DNA from: Parashewanella curva
GTDB taxonomy: Bacteria; Pseudomonadota; Gammaproteobacteria; Enterobacterales; Shewanellaceae
NCBI RefSeq assembly: GCF_003675895.1
Contig: NZ_ML014795.1
Coordinates: forward strand, 1-34,626
DNA: 34,626 nucleotides
Direction of reading: 5' to 3'
The notes under the pieces were generated by a model, which did not search any database, was not told the origin of the DNA, and saw only the letters and a program-made list of their open reading frames with translations. A program made the position numbers and the translations under genes. Positions within the stretch are counted from its first letter, which is position 1; each line of letters begins with the position of its first letter. This document shows positions 18,601-25,090 of this stretch, one piece after another.

Positions 18601-18811
18601 TGATAAAAATAAGCGGAACAGTACCAACAGCAAAAGGAGTATCAAAAGTCACATTGATTTCTTGAAAAGCACCAAACTGCCCCTTTCTTGACTCTGTTTT
18701 TCCAAACTTAAGAAATGATTCAACATCCATAGCACAACTTTGCCACGAACATAATCCAACAAATAACAATAAGACGACGGAATAGAATTGAGAAAGCTTT
18801 GTTCTTTTCAT
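15695..18811 (-). CDS. mshQ: MSHA biogenesis protein MshQ (DUF6701), probable tip adhesin
   Basis: 1038 residues. A signal peptide covers about 1-27. Residues about 46-345 appear to hold three related beta modules, each closing on a WLAI/YLAL/FVAL-type strand (122, 236 and 339). The first (VTFDTPFAVGTVPLIFITP to VSNTGFSWIQRDPP) resembles the H-type lectin pattern. From about residue 352 it has the MshQ/DUF6701 pattern, beginning HHFELGYSDNQFTCKREPITLKACAD and continuing to the C-terminus with typical VTxxACAD-like and VSPDGPYLGYDIGIALDDKD segments. MshQ is the last gene of MSHA clusters; it is thought to be a large exported, pilus-associated adhesin. It starts three bases after the mshP stop. 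The lectin assignment is my inference. Confidence 0.88.
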   Translation of the reverse strand: MKRTKLSQFYSVVLLLFVGLCSWQSCAMDVESFLKFGKTESRKGQFGAFQEINVTFDTPFAVGTVPLIFITPTFNNANNVTSDNSSSIFITRVSNTGFSWIQRDPPSSFTFNSSKIMRDVHWLAITEGEHSFANGLKLFAGKSTKSSATNLSAGSWTRIINDPAIGYDAFLTQTQTDNNANGCWVTSVSRRIPSNFAGLVDGEINLETSEVYDDAGARYCFRRNRGTYPQPETVGYLALTKGHGSIDYNSTKTLKYQFGEGKNAANSGFYNLNAQCRHSTALQGFTDTPFLVAKKISRFGNDGGWLRRCDLSSSQVSIAVDEDTYRDSERSHTVEDFSFVALELVDKTVTPTQVHHFELGYSDNQFTCKREPITLKACADQSCTQLVDGEVLARLAPNLSANFGGWFSGENRISEIRFSNGQVPVEFEYFGTQPITLNVADSTPTAQFPTLCKKGSDAPSVAACTIQFSSSGFIFNISPEYSNKPQRFQIEAKRQNGSGRCTPMFRNRTRQVWLSTQDIDPNPRNSNIAVQAKTTTSDTYQNISSNANQPTQFSLYFNNQGIASLDLNYAEAGKMQLDIRFWNTNNINRPPSLSGSSQFVRSPVGFCFKPSESKGEYGGGFDANSAFKKAGEEFGLMITAKAWQSDSDSDFCNNLTTRNYQQQGVQLTHQLVAPAGGAKGTLKVPNFNYQQSSDGNTVNQAVSEVGVFNFTVSAPNYMNSDKSVATATSPNIGRFVPASFNFVNLVTPAVLPQCGNSLYMDQPFDLNYQITAVNTSGARTQNYTGEFAKGDMRLIALKNSQDLSARLNAKVSTTELIISAANMRWSNGQATIDTNPIFERSVSPDGPYLGYDIGIALDDKDNGIAGINGADMIPANCQDQSCRGLKLSTKPVDLYYARVFAENGYGIESSDIRSSVKIQTWDSTLDNWLDNKTDSCTTLATPNLINPQYVPSIGAGQSITREFGNNGRFDDGQLPLFWKPSSVPYYRGKVASELTVPSYLKWRWPWANPVGSDANPISNAYFGRFRGHDRVIYWREVQ

Positions 18812-18814
18812 TAA

Positions 18815-19240
18815 TTATCTCGCCATTACTTCAACCGTTCGGCTGACTCGGTTTGGAGTATCGTTCCCACAGATCGCTTTGGCCGTTAATCTAAATTGAG
18901 TGCCGACATTGGCGACAGTGTAACTTTGACAGGTTAGTGTTACCGGACAAGCTTGCAGGGCGATATCGTTATTACTCCATGATGTGCTTACATTTGTACA
19001 ATTCCGCAAACTACCATCAGTTGGAAATAACTGTGCTAATCCTGCATCTAACGCACTATTTGCAGCAAATAATGCTCTAGCCCCCTGCACCTCGATAGTA
19101 ATCGCTTGATCTTCATTTTGTGAAACGTTTATTAAGGTAGCCGCTAACAAAAACATAATTGTAAGAATAAAAATACCGAGTACCAGCATACTGCCTCGCT
19201 GCTTTGATCGATTCACCAAGCTGTTATTTTTATGGAACAT
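18815..19240 (-). CDS. mshP: MSHA biogenesis protein MshP (minor pilin, PilX-like)
   Basis: 141 residues. The N-terminus (KQRGSMLVLGIFILTIMFLLAATLINV) is a PilX/PilW-like hydrophobic helix preceded by a short basic leader with a Gly, then AxNSALDAGLAQLFP typical of MshP. The remaining domain has four cysteines (including NCTNVS, QACPVTLTCQS and ICGND), likely in two disulfides. It is thought to be a minor pseudopilin in the tip complex of the MSHA pilus. The ATG at 19240 overlaps the mshO end by 11 bases, so translation is coupled. Confidence 0.9.
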   Translation of the reverse strand: MFHKNNSLVNRSKQRGSMLVLGIFILTIMFLLAATLINVSQNEDQAITIEVQGARALFAANSALDAGLAQLFPTDGSLRNCTNVSTSWSNNDIALQACPVTLTCQSYTVANVGTQFRLTAKAICGNDTPNRVSRTVEVMAR

Positions 19241-20069
19241 TCGGCACCTGCACTTGATGTTGATACGACATACTCTGCCCTAATACTTGAAATCGTAAAT
19301 TCATTTGAATAATGCCGCTGTGCCTTAAGGTTGAAGGCAATAGGTTGAACGGCCTATCTGAAGCATCACTAATATCATTAATAATACTTTGAGCAACAAC
19401 ACTTACGCTGCGAACACTTCGATTTTGGGGTGTAGGAAGAGCAATAATAAACCCGTAATCACTGTATCGCTGAATAGATAATGGAGTACCGGATACGCAG
19501 TATGTGACCGGATTAGTGGTTAAATACATTCGCTTTTGCGGCGATGAGTATTTAAAACGAGTTGGCGAATTAAACGTCAATGATAGGGTTGGTGAATTAT
19601 TGGTACCTGTGACCCAAGAAACACTCGCAGCAATAGAGTTCTGAGTATTAGTTATATAGACTTCATCTGCATTTATTGGGTAAACATAAGCCCTCTGTAT
19701 ATCAAACCCAAAAATCTTGGTATTGGGTGCATCACGAAATATTGTTGCTGTATTGCTCGAAGATTCAAAAGGAATTTGAATATAGCTAGTGGAGGTAACT
19801 GTAGGCACAAACTCGATGCATTGATAACTACTGTTGTCAGTATTTACGCGGACACTATTAGGTAAAGCGGTTCGTAATTCTCGTGTCATCCGTTGGATGG
19901 CAAAACGACTTTCTCCTAACACTTGCTCAACACTAGTTGAATCCACAAAAATACGAGTACCAAAGGTGATAAAGCTGCTCACGCCAACCAGAACAATCCC
20001 AAGAATGATGATCACAGTAACCAGTTCAATTAAGGTAAAGCCCACCGCTTTGTTATAGGAGCGTATCAT
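19230..20069 (-). CDS. mshO: MSHA biogenesis protein MshO (minor pilin)
   Basis: 279 residues from the ATG at 20069. A TTG lies directly upstream at 20072, but the ATG overlaps the mshD stop as TGATG, a standard coupling arrangement. The prepilin motif is [17 protein letters not shown], with cleavage after G at about residue 11 and Glu at +5. The mature protein is a typical large minor pilin with QRMTRELRTALPNSVRV, a conserved MshO/PilW-like segment, and cysteines at about 65 and 195. It is processed by the prepilin peptidase and placed in the tip-initiating complex. Confidence 0.92.
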   Translation of the reverse strand: MIRSYNKAVGFTLIELVTVIIILGIVLVGVSSFITFGTRIFVDSTSVEQVLGESRFAIQRMTRELRTALPNSVRVNTDNSSYQCIEFVPTVTSTSYIQIPFESSSNTATIFRDAPNTKIFGFDIQRAYVYPINADEVYITNTQNSIAASVSWVTGTNNSPTLSLTFNSPTRFKYSSPQKRMYLTTNPVTYCVSGTPLSIQRYSDYGFIIALPTPQNRSVRSVSVVAQSIINDISDASDRPFNLLPSTLRHSGIIQMNLRFQVLGQSMSYQHQVQVPNVP

Positions 20070-20569
20070 CAATAGTTACTCCTTATCGCTGTGAATCGAA
20101 TGGCTTCATTAAGCGGTGTAGTAACTGTGATCGTAATAATTTTAGAAACTGCGGGATTATTTGAACTGATAGAAACATTTAACTTAAAGTTTGGATACAA
20201 ATCTGCATACTTTTTACTAGAGCCTAGCATTGTGTCATCCTGATCTAAGCCAGCATAATCATTGAGATTATTAAAATCGCTACGACTGTTTCCAGAGGTA
20301 CCAGAAACGGTACATTCATCATTACCCGTCGGTGTGCACCTAGGGATACCTCCTTCCCCCGTTTTCGGATCGTATCGCTTTGACCAAATCTCATTCATTA
20401 CCGATTGTGCTAATTCAGCTGCCCGCATTCGATGTAAATTTTCTGCAGCGCGATCGGCTTGCGGGTAGAGCATAGTGGCCATCAGTACCAATCCAATGCC
20501 TAGTACCATCATACCCACGACTAACTCAATCAGGGTAAAACCATGTTTGCAGGTAAATTTAGATTCCAT
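20069..20569 (-). CDS. mshD: MSHA biogenesis protein MshD (minor pilin)
   Basis: 166 residues. A short positively charged leader (MESKFTCKHG) is followed by FTLIELVVGMMVLGIGL with Glu at +5. The segment RAAENLHRMRAAELAQSVMNEI is the MshD/PilV-like conserved helix, followed by RYDPKTGEGG and a CTPTGNDEC pair. Type IV minor pilin, inserted in the inner membrane and then in the pilus tip. It overlaps mshC by 11 bases and mshO by one. Confidence 0.92.
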   Translation of the reverse strand: MESKFTCKHGFTLIELVVGMMVLGIGLVLMATMLYPQADRAAENLHRMRAAELAQSVMNEIWSKRYDPKTGEGGIPRCTPTGNDECTVSGTSGNSRSDFNNLNDYAGLDQDDTMLGSSKKYADLYPNFKLNVSISSNNPAVSKIITITVTTPLNEAIRFTAIRSNY

Positions 20570-21071
20570 GAATATACCCTGCCTTTAAAATCTCGATTTT
20601 TACGGTATCTCCGGCACGAATTGTAATGGTAATTTTATCATTATATATATTACTTCTAACTAAACCGCCGTTGGTTGAAAAATCAAACAGAAGCGTTGTT
20701 GGTGGCAAATAAAGGTGAGATGTTACTTCGACGTCTTTTGGCCATGAACTTAGAGGGAAAAAATTACTATAAGAATTGGAAACACAAACACCATTGCTAT
20801 TTCTATCAGCAATTAAAGTTTGATACCCCTGAGAGGTAGCTGAAAAGCGAAAACATTTATCCGTATTGTTCATCGCTCGTAATTGTATATTTCGTAAATA
20901 ACTGATTAATTCAGCTCGAAGAGCATAAGCATTATAACTACTTGGTCCAAAAAATTTAGGCGCCACACTGACAGCAAGAATACCGATCAATACCATAGTG
21001 GCGATCAGTTCAACTAAGGTAAATCCTTTTTTACTGACATGAAATTTAGGAATGCGGCTAACCTGCTTCAT
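20559..21071 (-). CDS. mshC: MSHA biogenesis protein MshC (minor pilin)
   Basis: 170 residues. The leader MKQVSRIPKFHVSKKG precedes FTLVELIATMVLIGILAVSVAPKF with Glu at +5. A GspH-like body follows (ELISYLRNIQLRAMNNTD), with cysteines at about 74 and 97. In MSHA clusters MshC follows the major pilin mshA directly; here a 165-residue unknown gene lies between them, 69 bases upstream. Confidence 0.92.
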   Translation of the reverse strand: MKQVSRIPKFHVSKKGFTLVELIATMVLIGILAVSVAPKFFGPSSYNAYALRAELISYLRNIQLRAMNNTDKCFRFSATSQGYQTLIADRNSNGVCVSNSYSNFFPLSSWPKDVEVTSHLYLPPTTLLFDFSTNGGLVRSNIYNDKITITIRAGDTVKIEILKAGYIHGI

Positions 21072-21140
21072 TATTGTTATTTTTGTAGTCTTTTACTGTC
21101 CTAGTAATAATGCATGAATTGATTGAAAAATAACAGCTGA

Positions 21141-21638
21141 TTAACTCAAACTCTGTGTAATTTTTTGCCCCATAGCATGACCCCAAGCACCTCCAAAAAA
21201 GCCGGAAAGTAGCGCTGCAAAGCTCATATTTACTGAAGTCTTATGCTCATCATTATTGCGAGTAGAATTAATATTGTACTCTTCTGTGATTGCAGCTGTT
21301 ACGACAGATTTAACAGTATAACCGCCAGCAACAGTCAAAGAGGCAACAGTCAAAGAAGCAAACATAGGATTACAGCATTGTGAACTGGTAAAAAACACAC
21401 CTGCAACGAACTCGAAGTTATCAATATTTCGATGCACTTTTTTTTCATTTGAAACGCCTTGATTCCACCATTTTAAAGTGCAACTCCAAAGATGAAGTCC
21501 CGCAGCGAAAGATGCTCCCCCCGCAGCTAATGGTATTCCTCCAGCAATGGCACCCACACCCAAACCGACACCGACTTTCCATGCAGCACTTTCAGTTGAA
21601 CGCGATAAAATTGAAACTAAACTATTGGATTGGATCAT
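21141..21638 (-). CDS. Hypothetical glycine-rich hydrophobic protein inside the msh cluster
   Basis: 165 residues; not a known Msh protein and I do not recognise it. It has no prepilin motif. Three hydrophobic, Gly/Ala-rich stretches lie near residues 22-47 (VGVGLGVGAIAGGIPLAAGG), 76-112 and 138-158 (FAALLSGFFGGAWGHAMG), suggesting membrane insertion, with cysteines at 53 and a CC pair near 87-88. The start is well supported: AAGGAG sits eight bases before the ATG at 21638, and the gene begins 18 bases after the previous pilin's stop, so it is read with the pilin genes. A 15-base tandem duplication in the gene doubles the residues SLTVA. Channel-like or toxin-like membrane proteins can look like this, but no function is assigned. 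Confidence 0.7.
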   Translation of the reverse strand: MIQSNSLVSILSRSTESAAWKVGVGLGVGAIAGGIPLAAGGASFAAGLHLWSCTLKWWNQGVSNEKKVHRNIDNFEFVAGVFFTSSQCCNPMFASLTVASLTVAGGYTVKSVVTAAITEEYNINSTRNNDEHKTSVNMSFAALLSGFFGGAWGHAMGQKITQSLS

Positions 21639-21656
21639 ATCGCTCTCCTTAAAAAG

Positions 21657-22208
21657 TTAAGAACAATCAGACGGTTTAGGCAGTTTAGAATATTCGGGCA
21701 GCAATGTTCCTCTCGCTTCGGTATATGATATATAGCATTTTTCGGGATCACCCCGCTGCCAAATCTCGACTCTGCCAGTGTTATCACTCAGCATTATCCA
21801 ATCTTGTCCTTGATCCGTTCCCGCAACTAGGTCATGACTACGAGCGTTTACGGCTTTAGCAAACTGAATACCCGTAGCATTTTCGATTTCATCGATCCTA
21901 GCCTGCATGTAACCATAATTGGTATCTAAGGGTTTTCCAGTGCCAATATCTACTGCAGGTTTGTACATGGCATCAATTTTGGCTTTGCCTTGCAGCAGTG
22001 CTTTGGAGTAAATCAACGCATTGGCGGTTTTTAGGGTGGATTCCATTTCTTTTAATGCCGCCACCCTAGCATCCCCTTTATAATTGATGAATTTAGGCGC
22101 GGCGACAACGGCTAAAATACCGAGAACGATGATGACAATCACCAACTCAACGAGGGTAAAGCCCAAATCAGCTCGTCGAGTTGGTGTTTCAAGAGTAGAA
22201 GTAATCAT
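21657..22208 (-). CDS. MshA-like type IV pilin, third copy (divergent)
   Basis: 183 residues from the ATG at 22208. The frame extends 48 codons upstream through the end of the previous pilin gene, but the prepilin leader MITSTLETPTRRADLG before FTLVELVIVIIVLGILAVVA fixes the start. Cleavage is expected after that glycine, with Glu at +5. The mature protein keeps the MshA layout APKFINYKGDARVAALKEM, then [35 protein letters not shown] and a final Cys (SDCS), so the C-terminal disulfide loop is preserved. The leader is ten residues longer than in the other copies, and the upstream region is not shared with them. It may be a minor or alternative subunit. Confidence 0.85.
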   Translation of the reverse strand: MITSTLETPTRRADLGFTLVELVIVIIVLGILAVVAAPKFINYKGDARVAALKEMESTLKTANALIYSKALLQGKAKIDAMYKPAVDIGTGKPLDTNYGYMQARIDEIENATGIQFAKAVNARSHDLVAGTDQGQDWIMLSDNTGRVEIWQRGDPEKCYISYTEARGTLLPEYSKLPKPSDCS

Positions 22209-22254
22209 TTTCTCGTAAACAATTAAATTAAAAGAGGGGCATGCTAAGTAACAG

Positions 22255-22779
22255 CTAGCAATCAGAAGCTTCAGGTAAAGGACCATATTTAGGTGCAACG
22301 CTAGTGCTTGCAGCTTGAGTATAAGTAATGCGGCAAGTAGCAGGTGCACCACGCTGCCATATCGTCACAACGCCAGAGCCTTCAAAAATAGTCCAATCAG
22401 CATTATTATCTCCGCCAGATGCTAAGGTGGGATCTGTCGCACTGGTGCCGACATTAAACTTTAAGTCTGTACCATTTTCGAGTTCAGCAAGAGTAGCTTG
22501 AAGATAACCAAAATTCGTTACTGCATTGGTGCCCGTACCGATATCGATAGAGGGGGCTGGTGAGACGCTTGAAGCTAAATTTTCTCGCCCTGCTAACAAA
22601 GCTTTTGAGTAGATCATCGAATTTGCACTTTTTAAAGTACCCTCAACACCTTTCAGCGCCGATACTCGTGCATCACCTTGAAAATTAATAAACTTAGGGG
22701 CTGCCGTCACCGCCAATATTCCAAGAATGATAATGACAATAACTAATTCGATTAAGGTAAAACCTTGATGTTGTTTCAT
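22255..22779 (-). CDS. MshA-like type IV pilin, second copy
   Basis: 174 residues. The leader MKQHQG and following N-terminal helix are identical to those of the copy at 23019-23507. The body has INFQGDARVSALKGVEGTLKSANSMIYSKALLAG, IWQRGAPATCRITYTQAAS and the final SDC, giving the two-cysteine C-terminal loop of MshA. The ATG at 22779 has a GAGGT Shine-Dalgarno about ten bases upstream. Its first ~50 coding bases and ~40 leader bases nearly match the other copy, so these two genes arose by duplication. Which of the two is the main fibre subunit cannot be told from sequence. Confidence 0.9.
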   Translation of the reverse strand: MKQHQGFTLIELVIVIIILGILAVTAAPKFINFQGDARVSALKGVEGTLKSANSMIYSKALLAGRENLASSVSPAPSIDIGTGTNAVTNFGYLQATLAELENGTDLKFNVGTSATDPTLASGGDNNADWTIFEGSGVVTIWQRGAPATCRITYTQAASTSVAPKYGPLPEASDC

Positions 22780-23018
22780 AACAATGACCTCGATTGAGAA
22801 TCATCCGTGATATGAATTTTTCTTAGATAAAGAGAGGAAGTTAATTTAGCGTTTTTTAGGGTTATAGGGAAGATAGTAGAGAAGAGAAAATCGGTTTCGT
22901 AACCTAGGGAGTGTTCCGTACAGTTAGGCAAACTGGATACCTGCTTTCGCAGGTATGACGAATTTTTTCAATATTAGAATGATACCGATGAAAGGCTTTG
23001 TGCAATTGGAGATTTAAA
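22780..23018. other. Spacer between pilin copies with duplicated leader
   Basis: The end next to 22779 repeats the upstream region of the 23507 pilin: about 40 bases are near-identical (one mismatch) and a second shared block, TAGCGTTTTT-AGGG with a GGGAAGAT, lies at about 22849-22877 (23576-23594 in the other copy). The rest contains a hairpin repeat at 22937-22956. No terminator with a T-run is visible directly after the 23019 stop on the minus strand. Confidence 0.55.
22937..22956. repeat. Small hairpin repeat (ATACCTGC-GAAA-GCAGGTAT)
   Basis: ATACCTGC (22937-22944), four-base loop, GCAGGTAT (22949-22956): an eight-pair stem with a GAAA loop on the minus strand, flanked by GTC and CCAG. 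This is the form of the widespread GTCAT-hairpin-ATCCAG intergenic repeats of Proteobacteria (a known repeat type, recalled rather than searched). On the plus strand the hairpin is soon followed by AATTTTTT, so it could also end plus-strand RNA. Confidence 0.6.
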
Positions 23019-23507
23019 TCAACAACCAGTACTTGTTACAACAACTGTTGCAGGCGTAATGACTAGCGGATCACCAGCTCCAGTAGCCTCTGTATAGGTA
23101 ATATGGCAATTATTAGGCGCACCGTGAGCATAAAGCACAGCGCCGCCTGCTGTGCTATCAATAATCCAATCGCCTGTCGTTGTTTGTGGATCACCAGCAG
23201 CCGCTTTAGCATCAAGCTTTATTTGCATACCAGACTCTAGTGCGGCTTTGGTTGCCGCCATATATCCGTATATAACAGTAGTACCATCTACCGTTGCAGC
23301 CAGTTTTTTATTATCACCAGATAATGCGGCCTTGGAGTAAATCAAAGCATTTGCACTTTTGATGGCTCCAGCGAGACCTTCGATAGCTGACTTGTGAGCA
23401 TCATCTTGAAAGTTGATAAATTTAGGGGCTGCCGTTACTGCCAATATTCCCAAAATAATAATGACAATAACTAATTCGATTAAGGTAAAACCTTGATGTT
23501 GTTTCAT
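23019..23507 (-). CDS. mshA: MSHA major pilin candidate MshA
   Basis: 162 residues. Prepilin leader MKQHQG, then [20 protein letters not shown] with Glu at +5 (cleaved and N-methylated by the prepilin peptidase). The MshA pattern [39 protein letters not shown] is present, followed by a Gly/Ala/Thr-rich variable region and the C-terminal [10 protein letters not shown]...GC disulfide loop. It is the first gene after mshB, as expected for mshA. The start has a GAGGT Shine-Dalgarno. The near-identical leader of the second copy makes the assignment of 'mshA' to this one provisional. Confidence 0.88.
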   Translation of the reverse strand: MKQHQGFTLIELVIVIIILGILAVTAAPKFINFQDDAHKSAIEGLAGAIKSANALIYSKAALSGDNKKLAATVDGTTVIYGYMAATKAALESGMQIKLDAKAAAGDPQTTTGDWIIDSTAGGAVLYAHGAPNNCHITYTEATGAGDPLVITPATVVVTSTGC

Positions 23508-23733
23508 AACAATGACCTCGATTGAGAATCATCCATGATATGAATTTATGTATAGATATCGTTAGAAGGCTAATGTAGCGTTTTTAGGGAAGATTGGAAA
23601 GATGGATGATTTGAGAAAATACGGAATATGTTTTTGTGAAAAAAAGGGGCTGGATACTAGCATCATTATAGCGTCATTTAATTTATCACGTTTATGATAT
23701 AAGGTTTCTAAACAACTTTATTCTTGGAAAATA

Positions 23734-23754
23734 AAGCCCTGTATATCAGGGCTT
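23734..23754 (-). terminator. Rho-independent terminator after the first pilin gene
   Basis: Minus strand: AAGCCCTG, five-base loop, CAGGGCTT, then TATTTT. A perfect eight-pair stem 16 bases after the stop of the mshB-like gene. It would end or attenuate transcripts from mshB, so the later pilins probably depend on their own upstream regions. Confidence 0.75.
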
Positions 23755-23770
23755 AAATTGAGATTATTGA

Positions 23771-24259
23771 TTAGTTACAACCACTAACTTCAATATCATA
23801 TTGTGGCCCTGCTGCCGTAACTACGGGAGTAACACCTTGAGCAGAAGCTGCCCTTGCTTGAGTATAATCAAGATGACAGTTTGTTGGCGCACCTCGCTGC
23901 ATAATACGAATAGAGCCTGCAGCTGGTGTATCTGCGGTTACAACCCAGTCAGTATCATCTGCAGCTACACCAAATGAAGTATCCATCGCAGCATTTAGTG
24001 CTACTGCTGTTGCTGCAATATATTCTGCAGACAACGGAACATTCACATTATCAATTGCCACAGGAGTTGCAATTTGAGCCCTAGAATGAACAAGAGAATT
24101 CGCGCTTCTTATCGCACCTTCCAATCCATTAAGAGTTCCAACACGAGCTTCTTGCTGGAAGCTAATAAACTTAGGCGCAGCCGTTACTGCCAAAATACCC
24201 AAAATAATGATTACGACCACTAACTCGATTAGTGTAAATCCTTGTTGTTTTTGCTTCAT
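23771..24259 (-). CDS. mshB: MSHA pilin-like protein MshB
   Basis: 162 residues from the ATG at 24259. The frame extends 13 codons further (to 24298), but MKQKQQG directly before [20 protein letters not shown] is the expected prepilin leader and has AAGAGA upstream. Body: APKFISFQQEARVGTLNGLEGAIRSANSLVHSRAQIA, IMQRGAPTNCHLDYTQARA and a C-terminal SGCN. First pilin gene after mshF, which is the mshB position in Vibrio and Shewanella clusters. MshB is a minor subunit in V. cholerae. It is followed by a strong terminator. Confidence 0.85.
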   Translation of the reverse strand: MKQKQQGFTLIELVVVIIILGILAVTAAPKFISFQQEARVGTLNGLEGAIRSANSLVHSRAQIATPVAIDNVNVPLSAEYIAATAVALNAAMDTSFGVAADDTDWVVTADTPAAGSIRIMQRGAPTNCHLDYTQARAASAQGVTPVVTAAGPQYDIEVSGCN

Positions 24260-24296
24260 ATCATTTCTCTTCTTACGTCTACGTATATTCATATTC

Positions 24297-24417
24297 ACAA
24301 TTTGCCTAAAAGTCGCAAATTGTATACCCCGAAAACAGTCGTATTAGTGTTACGACTGACTAATATCTTCCGTGACGTAATACTGAAGTGAGGTTAATTT
24401 AAAAAGGCCACTTCAGT
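24297..24417. repeat. Three inverted repeats in the leader of the pilin genes
   Basis: Within the mshF-mshB spacer are three perfect stems: ACAATTTGC/GCAAATTGT (24297-24305 and 24315-24323, nine pairs), CAGTCGTA/TACGACTG (24336-24343 and 24351-24358, eight pairs) and ACTGAAGTG/CACTTCAGT (24382-24390 and 24409-24417, nine pairs). The middle one is followed by TTTTCGG on the minus strand and could end the mshI-mshF transcript or act as an attenuator. The others may be leader structures or protein-binding dyads. Confidence 0.55.
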
Positions 24418-24535
24418 CTACTACTCCAATTCTTATGATTGATGGCTATTTTACCCCATCAACATTATCAATTGTACAATTAACTTAAATTTTACAAAAT
24501 CATATTTTAAAGTGATGACACTAGAGTTACTACTC

Positions 24536-25063
24536 TTAAATTGCCTTTGCTTCAGTAAAGCTCAGCGTTTCACTCGCTAAACTATAAATAATCACTGCAC
24601 TATCAAAGGCTTTAAATTCGCATTGTTGTTGTGACTCTTTGTAACGAGAAACCAAATGCAGCTTGGAACGACTTGCGCCCATTAATTGTTGCCATAATAT
24701 CTCGCAGCCTTGTGTATCTTGAGTGTTGAGTACGGGAAAGCCACTTACTGATAACTTCACCTTTGTGCTGGCTACGATTTTTGGGTTACTGTTTAGCGGC
24801 TGAGTGAGTTGGCTGACATCTTGCCAATTTAAGTTAATATACCTTGGTTTACCTCTGATAATCCATTGGTTATGAACCGCACCTAACACATGTTGTAATC
24901 TTAAATACTCTTGCTTGTAAGCTTGGTTATCAACCTGCTCGATATCGGGTTCGATATACGCCGCCGCATAACCAATAACTACCAACACTACGCAAATCGC
25001 CGCCATTTTTACCAATTCTAATGAAACATTAGCATCCGCTTTTTGCTGGGGTGTCATTCTCAC
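24536..25063 (-). CDS. mshF: MSHA biogenesis protein MshF
   Basis: 175 residues from a GTG at 25063 that has AAGGA ten bases upstream; an ATG two codons later (25057) is the alternative. A single membrane segment (about 18-37, VKMAAICVVLVVIGYAAAYI) is followed by a periplasmic domain with the MshF-like VLGAVHNQWIIRGKPRYINLNWQDVSQ. Its role in pilus assembly is not well defined. It lies between mshG and the pilins in the standard order, and is the last gene before the spacer with inverted repeats. Confidence 0.88.
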   Translation of the reverse strand: MRMTPQQKADANVSLELVKMAAICVVLVVIGYAAAYIEPDIEQVDNQAYKQEYLRLQHVLGAVHNQWIIRGKPRYINLNWQDVSQLTQPLNSNPKIVASTKVKLSVSGFPVLNTQDTQGCEILWQQLMGASRSKLHLVSRYKESQQQCEFKAFDSAVIIYSLASETLSFTEAKAI

Positions 25064-25090
25064 TTTATATCAATCCTTACTAAAGAGTGA

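Noticed and set aside
22209-22352. N-terminal extension of the third pilin (start at 22352)
   Set aside because: It reads through the end of the previous pilin gene in another frame; the prepilin leader from 22208 is complete and has the expected cleavage site.
22937-22969. Repeat hairpin as terminator for mshA
   Set aside because: On the minus strand no T-run follows the stem; the T-run is on the plus strand, where no gene needs ending.
24382-24417. ACTGAAGTG inverted repeat as a rho-independent terminator
   Set aside because: The loop is 18 bases and there is no T-run after the stem on either strand; it was kept only as an inverted repeat.
21141-24535. CRISPR-like or integron-like cassette array from repeated units among the pilins
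   Set aside because: The repeats are paralogous genes with leaders, not short regular repeats, and no integrase, attC-like sites or cas genes are seen.
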